Origin: Flabesymbios commensalis
Taxonomy: Eukaryota > Annelida > Polychaeta > Terebellida > Flabelligeridae
DNA length: 64,000 bases
Reading direction: 5' to 3'
Assembly: GCA_964017125.1 (NCBI GenBank)
Contig: OZ024907.1
Location: 25,978,476-26,042,475, forward strand
In this document: one piece after another, positions 49,900 through 61,200 of the stretch
Numbering within the stretch: the first letter of the stretch is position 1
Layout of the letters: every line of letters starts with the position of its first letter
Notes under the pieces: model-generated
What the model was told of the DNA's origin: nothing
The model's input: the letters and a program-made list of their open reading frames with translations, nothing else
Database searches by the model: none
Translations under genes and position numbers: made by a program

Positions 49900-51330
49900 A
49901 ATCAATGTTGCTGGGATAGTTATAATAAAATGTATATCTCATTAGGCTTACATATATGTCAATTCTTGTTATGGCAAGTGAATAGGGAATAGTATCAGTA
50001 CAAGAATAATCAATTGAATATTATATTTTTGATAAATTATAAGCGAACTATATATAACCAGGCTCGTTTAATGAAATAGTAATACCATTTATACCAACTT
50101 TAATTGTTTGAAATATAATTAACATACACCAGTCACCGAAACATATTATATTTTGTTAATGGCGTGATTTCATTTTTGTCAAGTTAAATATATCATACAG
50201 CTAGACGCATCATAAGGTCTAGCGTCAGTCAACGTTTCTACCACCCACCTTATCGGACGTGATTCTTCATGGCGAGTTCCTCTTCTATTGACGAGGGAGT
50301 GTATCTTTCTCCCACACGTTCAATACCTATCACTTAAGACCTCTTGTGTTACCATGCCGTATGTGCTTGGTCACGGGGAGCTCCTATATGAATGGATGTC
50401 AGATTTTTAGGTAGATCTAGTCATCATGCCGCGTGGGGATGGGGTGATAATTTAGCCGCAGCATATTTTGAATAAATAACTATATTTTTTAAGAATATAT
50501 AGGTCATCCCAAAAACGATATACTAGTCCCACCACGCAATGTTGGTCTAGGCATGTATGTAGATTCATATAAATTTAGCAAGGATATGCATAATTATATT
50601 ACATAGTCCCAACATTTCATTGTATTAAAATTAAATTTCTGATTTAAATTTGGAATCGAATTATTTCAATGTATAGTATCGATAAAGATAAAAATAGACC
50701 CATGCAGGGGTAACTATCTTTTACTTGGACACATATATTCAGGAAGTTAACAAGATGGTGGTTAAAATACAAAATAATAGTGAACAAGACATGTGGCCAA
50801 ACTGACAACATTAGCGCTCAAAAGGCAAAGTCAACAATAATTGCATGAACGATTTTTTAATGAACTTGTCAACAAGGAGCACTGCACGTGATTCAGAGTG
50901 TCATTTGGTATAATGATCGTGACAGGGTGTGACCAGCGTATAGATTTCATGTCCATGCAACAGTAGAAATCAATCCAAACCCCATTAACCATTCAGTGAC
51001 CAAGGCCAACCGCTTAGATAATATATATCTCAACGCATTCAATTTTCAAAGACAATTATGGCTACATTTTATACAGTATCCATTTTGCATTATCAGAACA
51101 CCCTTTCATAAAGATATGTTATTTTACAGATTAGTATTTACACAACTAAATTCGTCATCTTCTATTTCTAAGTTGCTTAAGTTTCGAATCTTGCTTAAAT
51201 AACTGTAAAATCAAATTCACGATCTGATGGTTCAGTCTGGTTTGCATTTGATTTTATTCAGATTGTCACAAAGCACGTACGGGACCTGGTATTTCAAGGG
51301 TTACTTCTGGGCTATATCCCGCCAAGGGGT
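49900..51330. other. No gene seen
   Basis: AT-rich DNA without supported exons or clear repeats. Confidence 0.35.
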
Positions 51331-51331
51331 G

Positions 51332-51405
51332 AGCCCAGCAACTATGCCACAATCAACTAATGTCGGCTGCGACGCTGGCCCAGCAATGAACTAACCTTGT
51401 GTGTA
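51332..51405. repeat. Fold-back element, decayed
   Basis: CCCAGCAACTATGCCACAAT, then GTCGGCTGCGACGCTGGCCC and AGCAATGAACTAACCTTGTG. The arms are short and mismatched. Confidence 0.5.
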
Positions 51406-51806
51406 TGTGAACACGCTGAGGAGCGCCGCTCGATAAGACGTCTTGGTAACAATAATGTGTTTCAGATTAGCATTAGGATTCACCTAGGACTATTGACTTG
51501 TTAATGTATGATGGGATTTACGAATCATCAGAATTCCTTACACTAACGTTGTTGAATTACAATTATGCCTCAATAATGATGCAAATTTCAACGCGACACC
51601 TACAGAATATAGAATATGCATGACCACCCAATTATGTAAGGTATATAAAGGGAAAAGGGAGCGATTCACCACCCGTTCACATTTAATTTAGAGCCAAGAA
51701 CACCTTTGAATAAACTCACACGTTGTTTTGAGTAACTGCCTGAAATAAGGTTTGCATTAAATCAGCCTTGAATGCATTTTATTTTCTTAAAATCTTTGAT
51801 TTATAA

Positions 51807-51896
51807 TACATATCGTCGCCTCGGAGCTAAAGGATCCTATCTGCCACTCTGACGAGTGTCAGATAGGATCCTTTAGCTCCGAGGCGACGATATGTA
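51807..51896. repeat. 90-bp near-perfect hairpin
   Basis: The 37-nt arms (51807-51843 and 51860-51896) are exact reverse complements, starting TACATATCGTCGCCTCGG. Inside, CACTC pairs with GAGTG around a TGAC loop, with a single C/T mismatch between the two stems. The result is one hairpin of about 42 pairs and a 4-nt loop. Confidence 0.9.
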
Positions 51897-51899
51897 CAT

Positions 51900-53690
51900 T
51901 CATTACACGGTTACATAAGATCTTTAAAAATCTTTTTTCGATCAGAAGGAACACCAATTCAATATTCTAGTAATTTCAGCATTTACGTTCTAAAAAATAG
52001 TACTTATTATAGAAAATATATTTTAACTGACTATAAATTGAAGAATGAGATATTAATTAGCTATGGTGTAATGTATAAATTATATTTATAACTAACCCAA
52101 TTATCAGCTTCTAAAGATTTGCATAAAATGAACGATATTTTAAAAATGATCGCGACTTTCATTTTCTTAATGCTGCTCACAAATAGGTTTTTAAAGATCC
52201 ACAGAGTATATATATACATATTTTTTCGCTATCAAACCTATTCATTTTTCTGCAAAGGATATCAACGAATGTGGGGGTCGTAACTACGTTGATGGAGTGA
52301 TAATATATACTGAAAAACGTGTTATATGTACGGTACTGTAATTTGGCCTTGGTAATTAATTGTTGTGTTTTTATAGCCATAACTGCGGCAAAATAGTTCG
52401 TATAACTGTATTTCTACCTATTTGTTAGCAGCTTCAAACTAAACACTGATAAAGATGTCCTAAAATCATTACACGAGAGACCTTTTTAAGCGACCAAACC
52501 ATAGTAATATAATGAATAAACATATTTGAGGCTGTATCCTCCCCTGATTTTAATGACTGAAAGTCAAGTTACAGAAAATGTCATAAAACAATAAAATTAA
52601 GCCGTTTTTGTGTATATAATCCATACAATTTCACCACTATAAGGAATTGCGGTAGCAATTCGCAGCTCGGTGGATGAAAATGTTTTGAAACTCCTGTCTA
52701 GTTAAAGATTATTTATCCATGTTAAAGAATCCTTAAAACAAAAATTCAATTTGTTTAAATTGGTAGATTTTATGCATTTGAAGCTATAAATTGTCTTTCA
52801 GCTTTATATGAAAAAATATTACGGAAAAATAGAGTAAGCAGAATATTCCAGTATGTAAAAGGTTAATCTCCAGCAGTTATGATGAAAGTAGCTCTCGAGA
52901 GGTGGTATTCATCGAAATTATAAGGAAAGTAATTGACGGAGGGTCAAATGAATAATATATAATTATTTCTCCTTTCTGGACATGGAGGACAAAGCGAAGG
53001 AAATCTCGGCAGATTTGTTAATATAATAACATCATCGATTGCCGCCACAAGAAATAATAGCTTCTATGCAATGACATAGACCTACATTAAACATTCCAGA
53101 CCAGACAAATTATTTTCGGCACATGGTAAAAAAAAGCGCACACCCTTGATATTCCAGCAAAATCACCTTGGAGACCATATGTATATATTAAATAGATAAA
53201 CTTGAAGCCTGTGTAAAATTTGAAGAAAACTATATATGCTAGGTTCGAAACCCCTAAGTATTGATACACTCGACTACAAGTGCTAGGGAAAGGGGAAAAC
53301 TGCATTAGCTTCATAACTAGACCTACTTCGCAATTTCGAATAATCTTGTTTAGGCTTTACCAAAATAGGAAATTTATTATTTCATAAAAGGTCAAAATGT
53401 GTAAGAAAAATAGACCAATTATAGAAAACCATCAAAGACGTAATTATACATAGATTAAAAATTGACAAATGAAGTATTTGATCACATTTCATGAGACTAT
53501 GAGGCAAAAAAAAAATATGGATCATTTTGTATTAAAACAAATCTTCTTTTCGTTTACTGCACAGATAAAAAACTTCCAACTGGAAGGCTGGGTTGCTCTG
53601 GTGAATTGTGTGCGCCAACAATTGAGTAGAAAATCAAAAGAGATGTAGAATAAGAAAACAAAACAGCGAAATTATAATAAATATTGTACA
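51900..53690. other. No gene seen
   Basis: AT-rich DNA. A hairpin remnant GGAATTGCGGTAGCAATTCG (52642-52661) resembles the core at 728-790. Confidence 0.35.
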
Positions 53691-53699
53691 GCTTATAAT

Positions 53700-53872
53700 A
53701 TTATAACCCCAAAAAAAGGCACATTTACACCCCCTTATGGATGTGTTTGCAATATGAAAACAATCCGGCTATTGGTTCCCGTGATATCGTTTGGAAACAA
53801 AACACGGACGCACGACATAGTGATGACAATATTCCCCACCCTATTTCGTGGGCGGGGGATAAAAACGTTTGT
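53700..53872 (-). repeat. Partial minus-strand copy of the 8076 repeat family
   Basis: On the minus strand it begins TTTATCCCCCGCCCACGAAA, then TATTGTCATC, a diverged middle with AAACGATATCACGGGAAC, and GGGTGTAAATGTGCCTTTT. These match 8076-8260. Confidence 0.65.
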
Positions 53873-54870
53873 GGTAAAGAGTATTAAAAAAAATAAAACA
53901 ATTTGTAGCTTGCATGTTAAAAACGTATATGTTATCAGAAAGATAATTTTGGGAGACTGCAGATTGTTTGGAGAAATGCATTTTAAAGATGGGATAACAC
54001 TATTAAATTTTGAAAATAAGTGATCAGATAGCCATCAAGAAATAACACTGGGTGAGTGTGACGCATTTATTGACAGGACTTGGTTCAGCTGGACCAATTT
54101 TACCAAGGCATGAGTGAAAGTGATTTATTGTGATCCAAGAAGTGTGAAATGTGTTTTTCCCGCTACTGTAGCTGGGTGTTGCTTTGAATAATAACGTTGT
54201 GACTGATTTATTATGGATCAGATTATTCGGAAATTATGGATAATTATTTTATTTACAAGACAATCTTGTCAATTAAGTATTAATCATGTTTCACATAAAT
54301 GTATTTATTCCATCCATCACCTGAGAATATATTGTACATTTTGATATTTCAGAGCGACTTAAGACCTAGGGACAATTCTATTACTTTCATGAACAAGGAC
54401 TTCAGTTATATAATTAATTTTCAACTCTCTAAATTCATTTGTCTATTATTTTACTACTTCAAGGTTAGATGACATAATAAATATAGCCATTTCAATAAAT
54501 AAAATAAAAACAACAACAAAAGGGTATTCATGCAACAACGCATTAATATATTATACATACAGACAAAAACAATAGGTTGAATATGGAAAATCTTAAATAT
54601 AAACAATATATCTGTGTGAGATGAATTTGTTACTGTGAATGAAGTACCGGTAAGCATTTTTATTACTATAGATGAAATTACACATGTCAAGTTATTGAAT
54701 TATTGCCGAAATGGAATAGAAAAGATTCATGGTGCCTAATAAATAATCAATAAGATATGTTACAAAACTTTTGTGGAATGTGAGCATTTATCCTCAGCTA
54801 AGTCAAATAAGCCTTGACCTACCTTTACATAAATTATTATACTTAGCCAAGAGTAAACTGTATTTAAAAT

Positions 54871-55107
54871 CAAGCAAAAACAGAATGTAGTTATTAAGTT
54901 AAGCAAATCAACATTAATGGTAAAGCATGTCAACGACATATGAAAAGTCATTTAGTAACTTTATGGAAAATATGCTTGATACATCTTTCTAATCAAGCAA
55001 AACAGATTTAGTTACCCAGTTAAGCAAATCAACATTACTAGTAAAGCATGTCACCAGAATATGAAAAGTCATTTAGTTACTTTATAGAAAATGTTCTTGA
55101 TACATCT
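54871..55107. repeat. Tandem duplication, period ~123 bp, beside the MTCH stop
   Basis: CAAGCAAAAACAGAATGTAG to TGCTTGATACATCT, and again CAAGCAAAACAGATTTAG to TTCTTGATACATCT. Two units start at 54871 and 54994. They lie just downstream of the MTCH stop codon, so probably in its 3' untranslated region. Confidence 0.75.
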
Positions 55108-55147
55108 ATTATATCATGTGATGTGATATGTGGAGTTATTCAAGTAA

Positions 55148-55252
55148 TCAGGAGAACATGGTGCGTGTGGGCACCAAGACGCCGCTAGCTTGTTCTAATA
55201 CTGGTCCTTTGTACTGTCGCCAAAACAGACTGGATCCACGTTTGAGTGCGTT
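55148..55252 (-). CDS. MTCH2: MTCH terminal exon
   Basis: 105 nt including TGA. It encodes NALKRGSSLFWRQYKGP then VLEQASGVLVPTRTMFS. RGSSLxxR matches the family; the last ~20 residues are unlike the human proteins, as usual for this tail. Acceptor ATTTTTTTTAG. Confidence 0.88.
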   Translation of the reverse strand, partial: NALKRGSSLFWRQYKGPVLEQASGVLVPTRTMFS

Positions 55253-58200
55253 CTAAAAAAAATAACAAAATATTTGTTAAAAAACAAACTTTATTGGTGC
55301 AAAGGTTACAACTGATCATGTAATGGGAAAACAACCATGGACTTTGTGTCTTGGCCAGACCCTCCTTCTAGCCCCCCCCCCCCACTTGTAGTGAGCTAAA
55401 ATTTAAATAAATTAATTTAACAGGATAAAGGTTTAAAGTACACCCACTTGACTGAAATATAAAATTATGAAATGTTGCTTATTGCATCAATCCTCATTAA
55501 GTATCAAAATACTGTTTTTTGCAAGAAGAACATAAGTAAATATAAGACACAATGCATAGCAATAATTGTATATTGTTGTAAGTACTGTACTAGATACACT
55601 ATACAAATGAGTTTCACTACATACTGTTTTAGAAAGATTTCTCCAGCAATCAGTCCAGCCATTATATACAGGAGTATGTGGTGGGCCACCAGCTGCCAGC
55701 CTAAAAAATAACACATACACATGCAGTGCGGAATATTACCGTATTTCATACAAATAAAACCAGATGTGCTAGCCAAACACACAGAAAATCATATACACTT
55801 GATAAACATGCTTAGAAATTAGAGTACATTTTTCCACATACTACATCAACAAGCATGTTATGTTAAAAAAAAATTCAGTTCAAATGTAACCCCCTAAAAG
55901 GCACATAATTTGTAAGATATTTTATAAGATATGTCTCAGAAAAGAACAGTCAGGAACAACCTGGGTTAAATGTAGAATACTGAAAGTGAAGGCGGATACG
56001 ATAGTGGCGTAAAAAATGTCTACCACATATAAGCATCCTGATAATATCTGGCTAACTGGGATGCATGATAGATGCAATATGTAAATATATGTTATGTATT
56101 TATCTTCATTTTGAAGCTGGAGATAGTGTTAGCAATTGCACCTTCCATTGCTTAACCTTTCAGTGCGGGGATTGACTTTAGACGTCAGAATTGACATCTT
56201 AAGTTGATCCGAGCACTAGAAGAGTAAAAATAATTATAGCGGCTGTAGACATATAAAATAAGTATTCAAATGAAGCAGAAAGAGCTAATTAAGTCATTTA
56301 TGATACCAAATTGAAAAAACCCTTTGGTCTCCTGGTTTATATAAAAATATTTCAGCGCTTTAAGGGTTAATCCAATACTTGAAGTTGGATAAAGAAAAAT
56401 TAATTGAATACTAATAAGGATAATAATTGTTTCTTACCCACATCCATTAATAGTCATCACATTTGATACCAAGTTGAACGGATAAGTCACTTGTGTCACC
56501 ATAAGCTGCAAAAGATTTGATGTATGGTACTTCATAAGAACCAAAAATAGCAACTTCTGGAATAGTTACAGGGTAGTCACTAAATCATGATTAAACTCAA
56601 GAAAAACAGTAAGATGACAGAAGATTGACACTAAGATCGTTAAGGGACATGGTCGATTATTTATTCATTGAAACCAATTGGTGGCCTCTTGAGGGACTTC
56701 TGATTGAATTTTATGACTGCACAGCCATTATAAATGGTGATTTTAATACAATTTTAAAGTAGAGTGAAAGAGCTATGAAGTTGACCCTTGAGAGTCATTC
56801 TAAATTTTGATGATCATAAAAAATGCACAAAATTTCAATAATTTTTCACACCCACAAAAAAATAGGACAGGAAGCAGACAAAGAAATGTTAGTGTCAACG
56901 CCAATTCAATTCAATTGAAACACATGAAGCCTGCTTTTAAAAAATAACTGAAAGGTGAGCTATAAAAAAAAAATTGAGATAATTTAGATACATAGTGGTA
57001 ACTAAAAAATACTCACTGCACATACAACACTTGTGTAACTTGTTAAATCCTGTAGATACAAACAGAAATAATCAGATATTAGAATAAGTAATAATTGTAT
57101 ACACACAGACGATATCAATTTCAAATTGTATACTTTGTAGACATGTGATGAAAGTGTCATTATAATCTGCTTACAAAGTGAAAAATATCCTAGCGCGGTA
57201 ACTACAATGCTGGGCAAGTGTCACAGAAGACGTTACAATGTTAACCCTTTCAGTGCGGGGACCGTCTTTATATATCAGAATCTGATGGCTATAGACATCA
57301 AGATTCTGACGTATAAAGACAGTCCCCGCACTGAAAGAAAACAAATCTTTATGATGGCCGTAGACCCATAACATAGGTATTCAAATGAAGCAGAAAGAGT
57401 TAACTAAGACATTTATGATGATTTCAAATTGAAAAAAAACCCTTTAAAAAAAAAAAAAAAGTTTCCATAGTTTATACAAAAATAATTCAGCGTTGTAAGG
57501 GTTGAAGCATAGCATCAATATCTTGATGTTCGCTAGGACAAAACTTTAGTCAGAAGAACAGCCACGTACTTACCTTTGAGCCCTCTCCTTTGGGAATTAC
57601 GTAAGTGTTTAGAACATGAGCAAGCATATTAGCCAGCCAAATAGTGGCTACTTCACCTATCAGGCGAGGTACCAACCCACTGAAAAACAAACATGCTTGC
57701 AAGTATGGCATAATATAAAGTCAAGCTTGGGATCACCTACAGTTAAAAAAATTAGTGGCAATGCTAGGAGTGAATTCAAAGTGAATTTTGAATGACAAGA
57801 GAAACACGATCTATAGTGACTATGCTATTCGAAAATATCAGACTATTTTATTTCATCGTTAGTCATCACATACAGCTATATAAATAGCGAAATGCGGTAA
57901 AATAAAATAATTGTAAAAAAGCAGCCTTTACGGTACCAGTAGCTGAGTTCCTAGCAAAGAAGAGGCATTCAACCATTGATGGGTCAATGTTGTACCAGCG
58001 TCATAGAAGCTGGACCAACATTGAGCCATCAATCATATGCTCATAGGGGCTGACCTAGTCTTAGGACACCAACTGGTGGTTTGTGTGAGCTTGGCATCGC
58101 AGCCAACATGCTCGAGGCATTGGTCCTATGTCAAACTAATTCAGGGCAATTGTCTACGGCTCTACCCCAGCGTTAGACCAATCTGGCTCAATGTCTCGTG

Positions 58201-61200
58201 TTTGTTATTAAGGGGTTTGATGTTGGTCTAATGTAACATTATATTGGCCCACAATTAACCACTATTAGTATAACGTACATATTGTACACAGAAGGACCGA
58301 TTTTATTTACCACACCATATAACTTGATGGTGTATCGCGTCATGATCTAATCCAGCTCCATTTACATCGATTTTGTCCATTTATAAAGCCTTTAAAAGTA
58401 TATGAATGATTGTGTTGAACATTTTAGGTTATTTCGGTCGAAATAAACAAAACAGTTATGCAGCTTTAAATATAATATATGCGAAATTTGTTGATGGGCT
58501 ATACTTGACTTATACAGAGGAGTTGATTTTATAGCAGTATATATGACTGGTTTTGTTTAGTACATTTGTGTCTGGCCAGTAGTCTAACAAACAAGTTATC
58601 TAATTACTGAGCTGCTCATCGAGAACTGCACTTGAATCTTACAAATATAAATTATATTTAGAACTGGATGATTAGAGCAGCATCCACCTTATTATTAAAG
58701 AACTATGCTACAGATAATTCAGCATTTTATGTGCTTACTAAAGAGCAGGTTTAAAAATGACTGACCATCACATTAACAATGATTGCCAGTAAACATGGTA
58801 AAACTAGCATAATACTTACGCGAAAAATCCTAAGACACCATCCTGTCGATAAATCTCTTGGACGGAACAAAATATATTACTGCAAAGAAAATAACCATGA
58901 CAACATTATTTTTGCTTTCTCTAATTAGCCTTTAAGTTTAACCACACATCATTCACTTTAACCGCCAAATTATTCAATTTGATTTTTCACCCACTTGAAC
59001 TTGTGTCTCGCTGACGCGATCCACAACTTCAAGTGAGTGAAAATTATTCAGATTTGACAAAATGGAGATTAACTATTTTCAAATCTTGCTAGTTGATGTC
59101 ACATTTTATCTTTAACATATTTAAAATGTGGTACTTAATGTGCTAATAAAAAAATAAAAACCTGAATATGTGCAGCACCGGCGGTTAAAGGCTTAACCCT
59201 TGTGCTGCTAAATTGTTTGTTTTTATTTTTCATTCATTTGGAGCTGGAATTGCTGACAAATTTTCCAGCTTCAAATGAGCAAAAATATTAATATTTGTGA
59301 AAAATGGTCATCTTCCAAATTGAATGATTTGATTATTAAACATCTAGCAGTAGAAGGGTTAAGCAGTGAATTGCTGTCACAATTTACAGCTCAAAGTGAA
59401 GGAAAATAATAACATTTTGTGAAATATATTACTGTATTTTTATTGAAATTAACATACATGCTGTCAATTTTTAGCTTTGACTTTGAGTGATATTTTAGGA
59501 AGGTGTTAAACCGATAAAATGATTTACAATTTTGCATTTAGAAATATTTTAAGAGGTTTCTTTCTGGAAACTCAATATTTTGGTCTACCAATGGATGCAA
59601 TAAGTTTTACCAGACAAAGTCCTATTCCAAAACCACAGTGCTATCCACGGTGGTACCAGGACCAGAGATGCGATTGTCTGTTAGTGGAAAAAAAACAACA
59701 ACTGGGACCTGGGAGGGGAGGTTGGGCGCTGTAAGCCCCCCCCCCCTCCCCCCCGAAAAAATATTTGTGTTAATGGCTTCTCAGAGCACCTCGGATATTC
59801 ACCAACCAACTGCGCACCACCTACATGTATAGGCTATACCCACCAATTATTTTTCGAGCCAGATTTACACAGGGTCACCTGCGGCGGCACAGGAAAACTG
59901 CACTGTCAAATCTAAGTAACCTCTTATTTTATTAATGGATATCAATTAAAGCTCCCTCCATCGCACCTTTGGTGATGAGGGAGTCTGGGACTAATATAAA
60001 TGCTCACTAGAATAAATAAAAATGTCCTGTTTTTGCTGGATTGTAACATTTTCTCAACATTTAACATAAAAATATGCCTTGTAGTGCATACGGGTGACAT
60101 TGGTGCATATAAAGGGTTACAGTTCATTTAAATATTCACATTTATGTACATCACTTTCAGCCAAGAAATTTTTAATATTGTGAAGAATATATTCACCTAT
60201 AGATAGATTCTCTTCCAACAAACTCAGACATAGTTCTGATCATTATAACTGAAAAAAAATAGTGAATATTATGATGCGGATGAAAATATAATTAAATATG
60301 TCATGATTTCTAAACAAGAAAATCAATTACCACATTTCAGTGTTGCTGCAACAACGAGGAAAAATAATAAACCAATACTAAAGCACTGAGTAGTACAGGT
60401 GTAGTACATGCTTAGTTTTCAAAATCAGAGGATTTTTCACCATCTGAAGTAGAAAATTGTGTACAGGTAATAACAATTCTGGCATCAGATAAATAAAAAA
60501 AACATTAAAAAGTATATAATTAAAACAAAAACTTACCGTGAAAAGGTTGACTCGCAATCAGTCCTGCACATCTGGCTGCAGTCTCATGTGATGTCTGTAG
60601 TGAAAAATTTACAAGAAATAAGAAACTTTGGAGAAAAGATTTAAATTTCTGTCAACTATTGTCCTAAATATAGCATAAATTTATAAAAAAATCAGGTTAC
60701 AGCTAGAAGTGGAAATGAGTTTTAGATACAGTGCGAAAAAAACATTATACTTTGAATTATAAAGTAGACTGACTTGTGAAAATGTATTCTATTCAGCCAA
60801 AATGAAAATCAATTCAAGATTTTCAACATCATAAATTGAAAAAATTAAACATAACAGAATGAAAAATTTCAAATGAGTGCATTTTCATGAAACTCACTGG
60901 AACACGACCCAACTATTTTAATTTTGTGGACAGGTAGGAAAGTGCGTACAATTAAACAAAATCACAAGAAATTTGGAATAATCGTTCTTGAGATAACATT
61001 GTAAATCTTTCTTAACCTGTTATATCGGTTATTACACTAAGTGTATTTTTATAAAATCAGTTCATTTTTAATCAACTTGGAATTATATATCTAGCAACAA
61101 TTCAAATCTCAAAATGAACAAAAACAAGAAACTAAAAAGGTGTTTTGACTGACACAGGCGTCTATGATTATGCATCCAATTTTTAAATAATTTCTACAGA

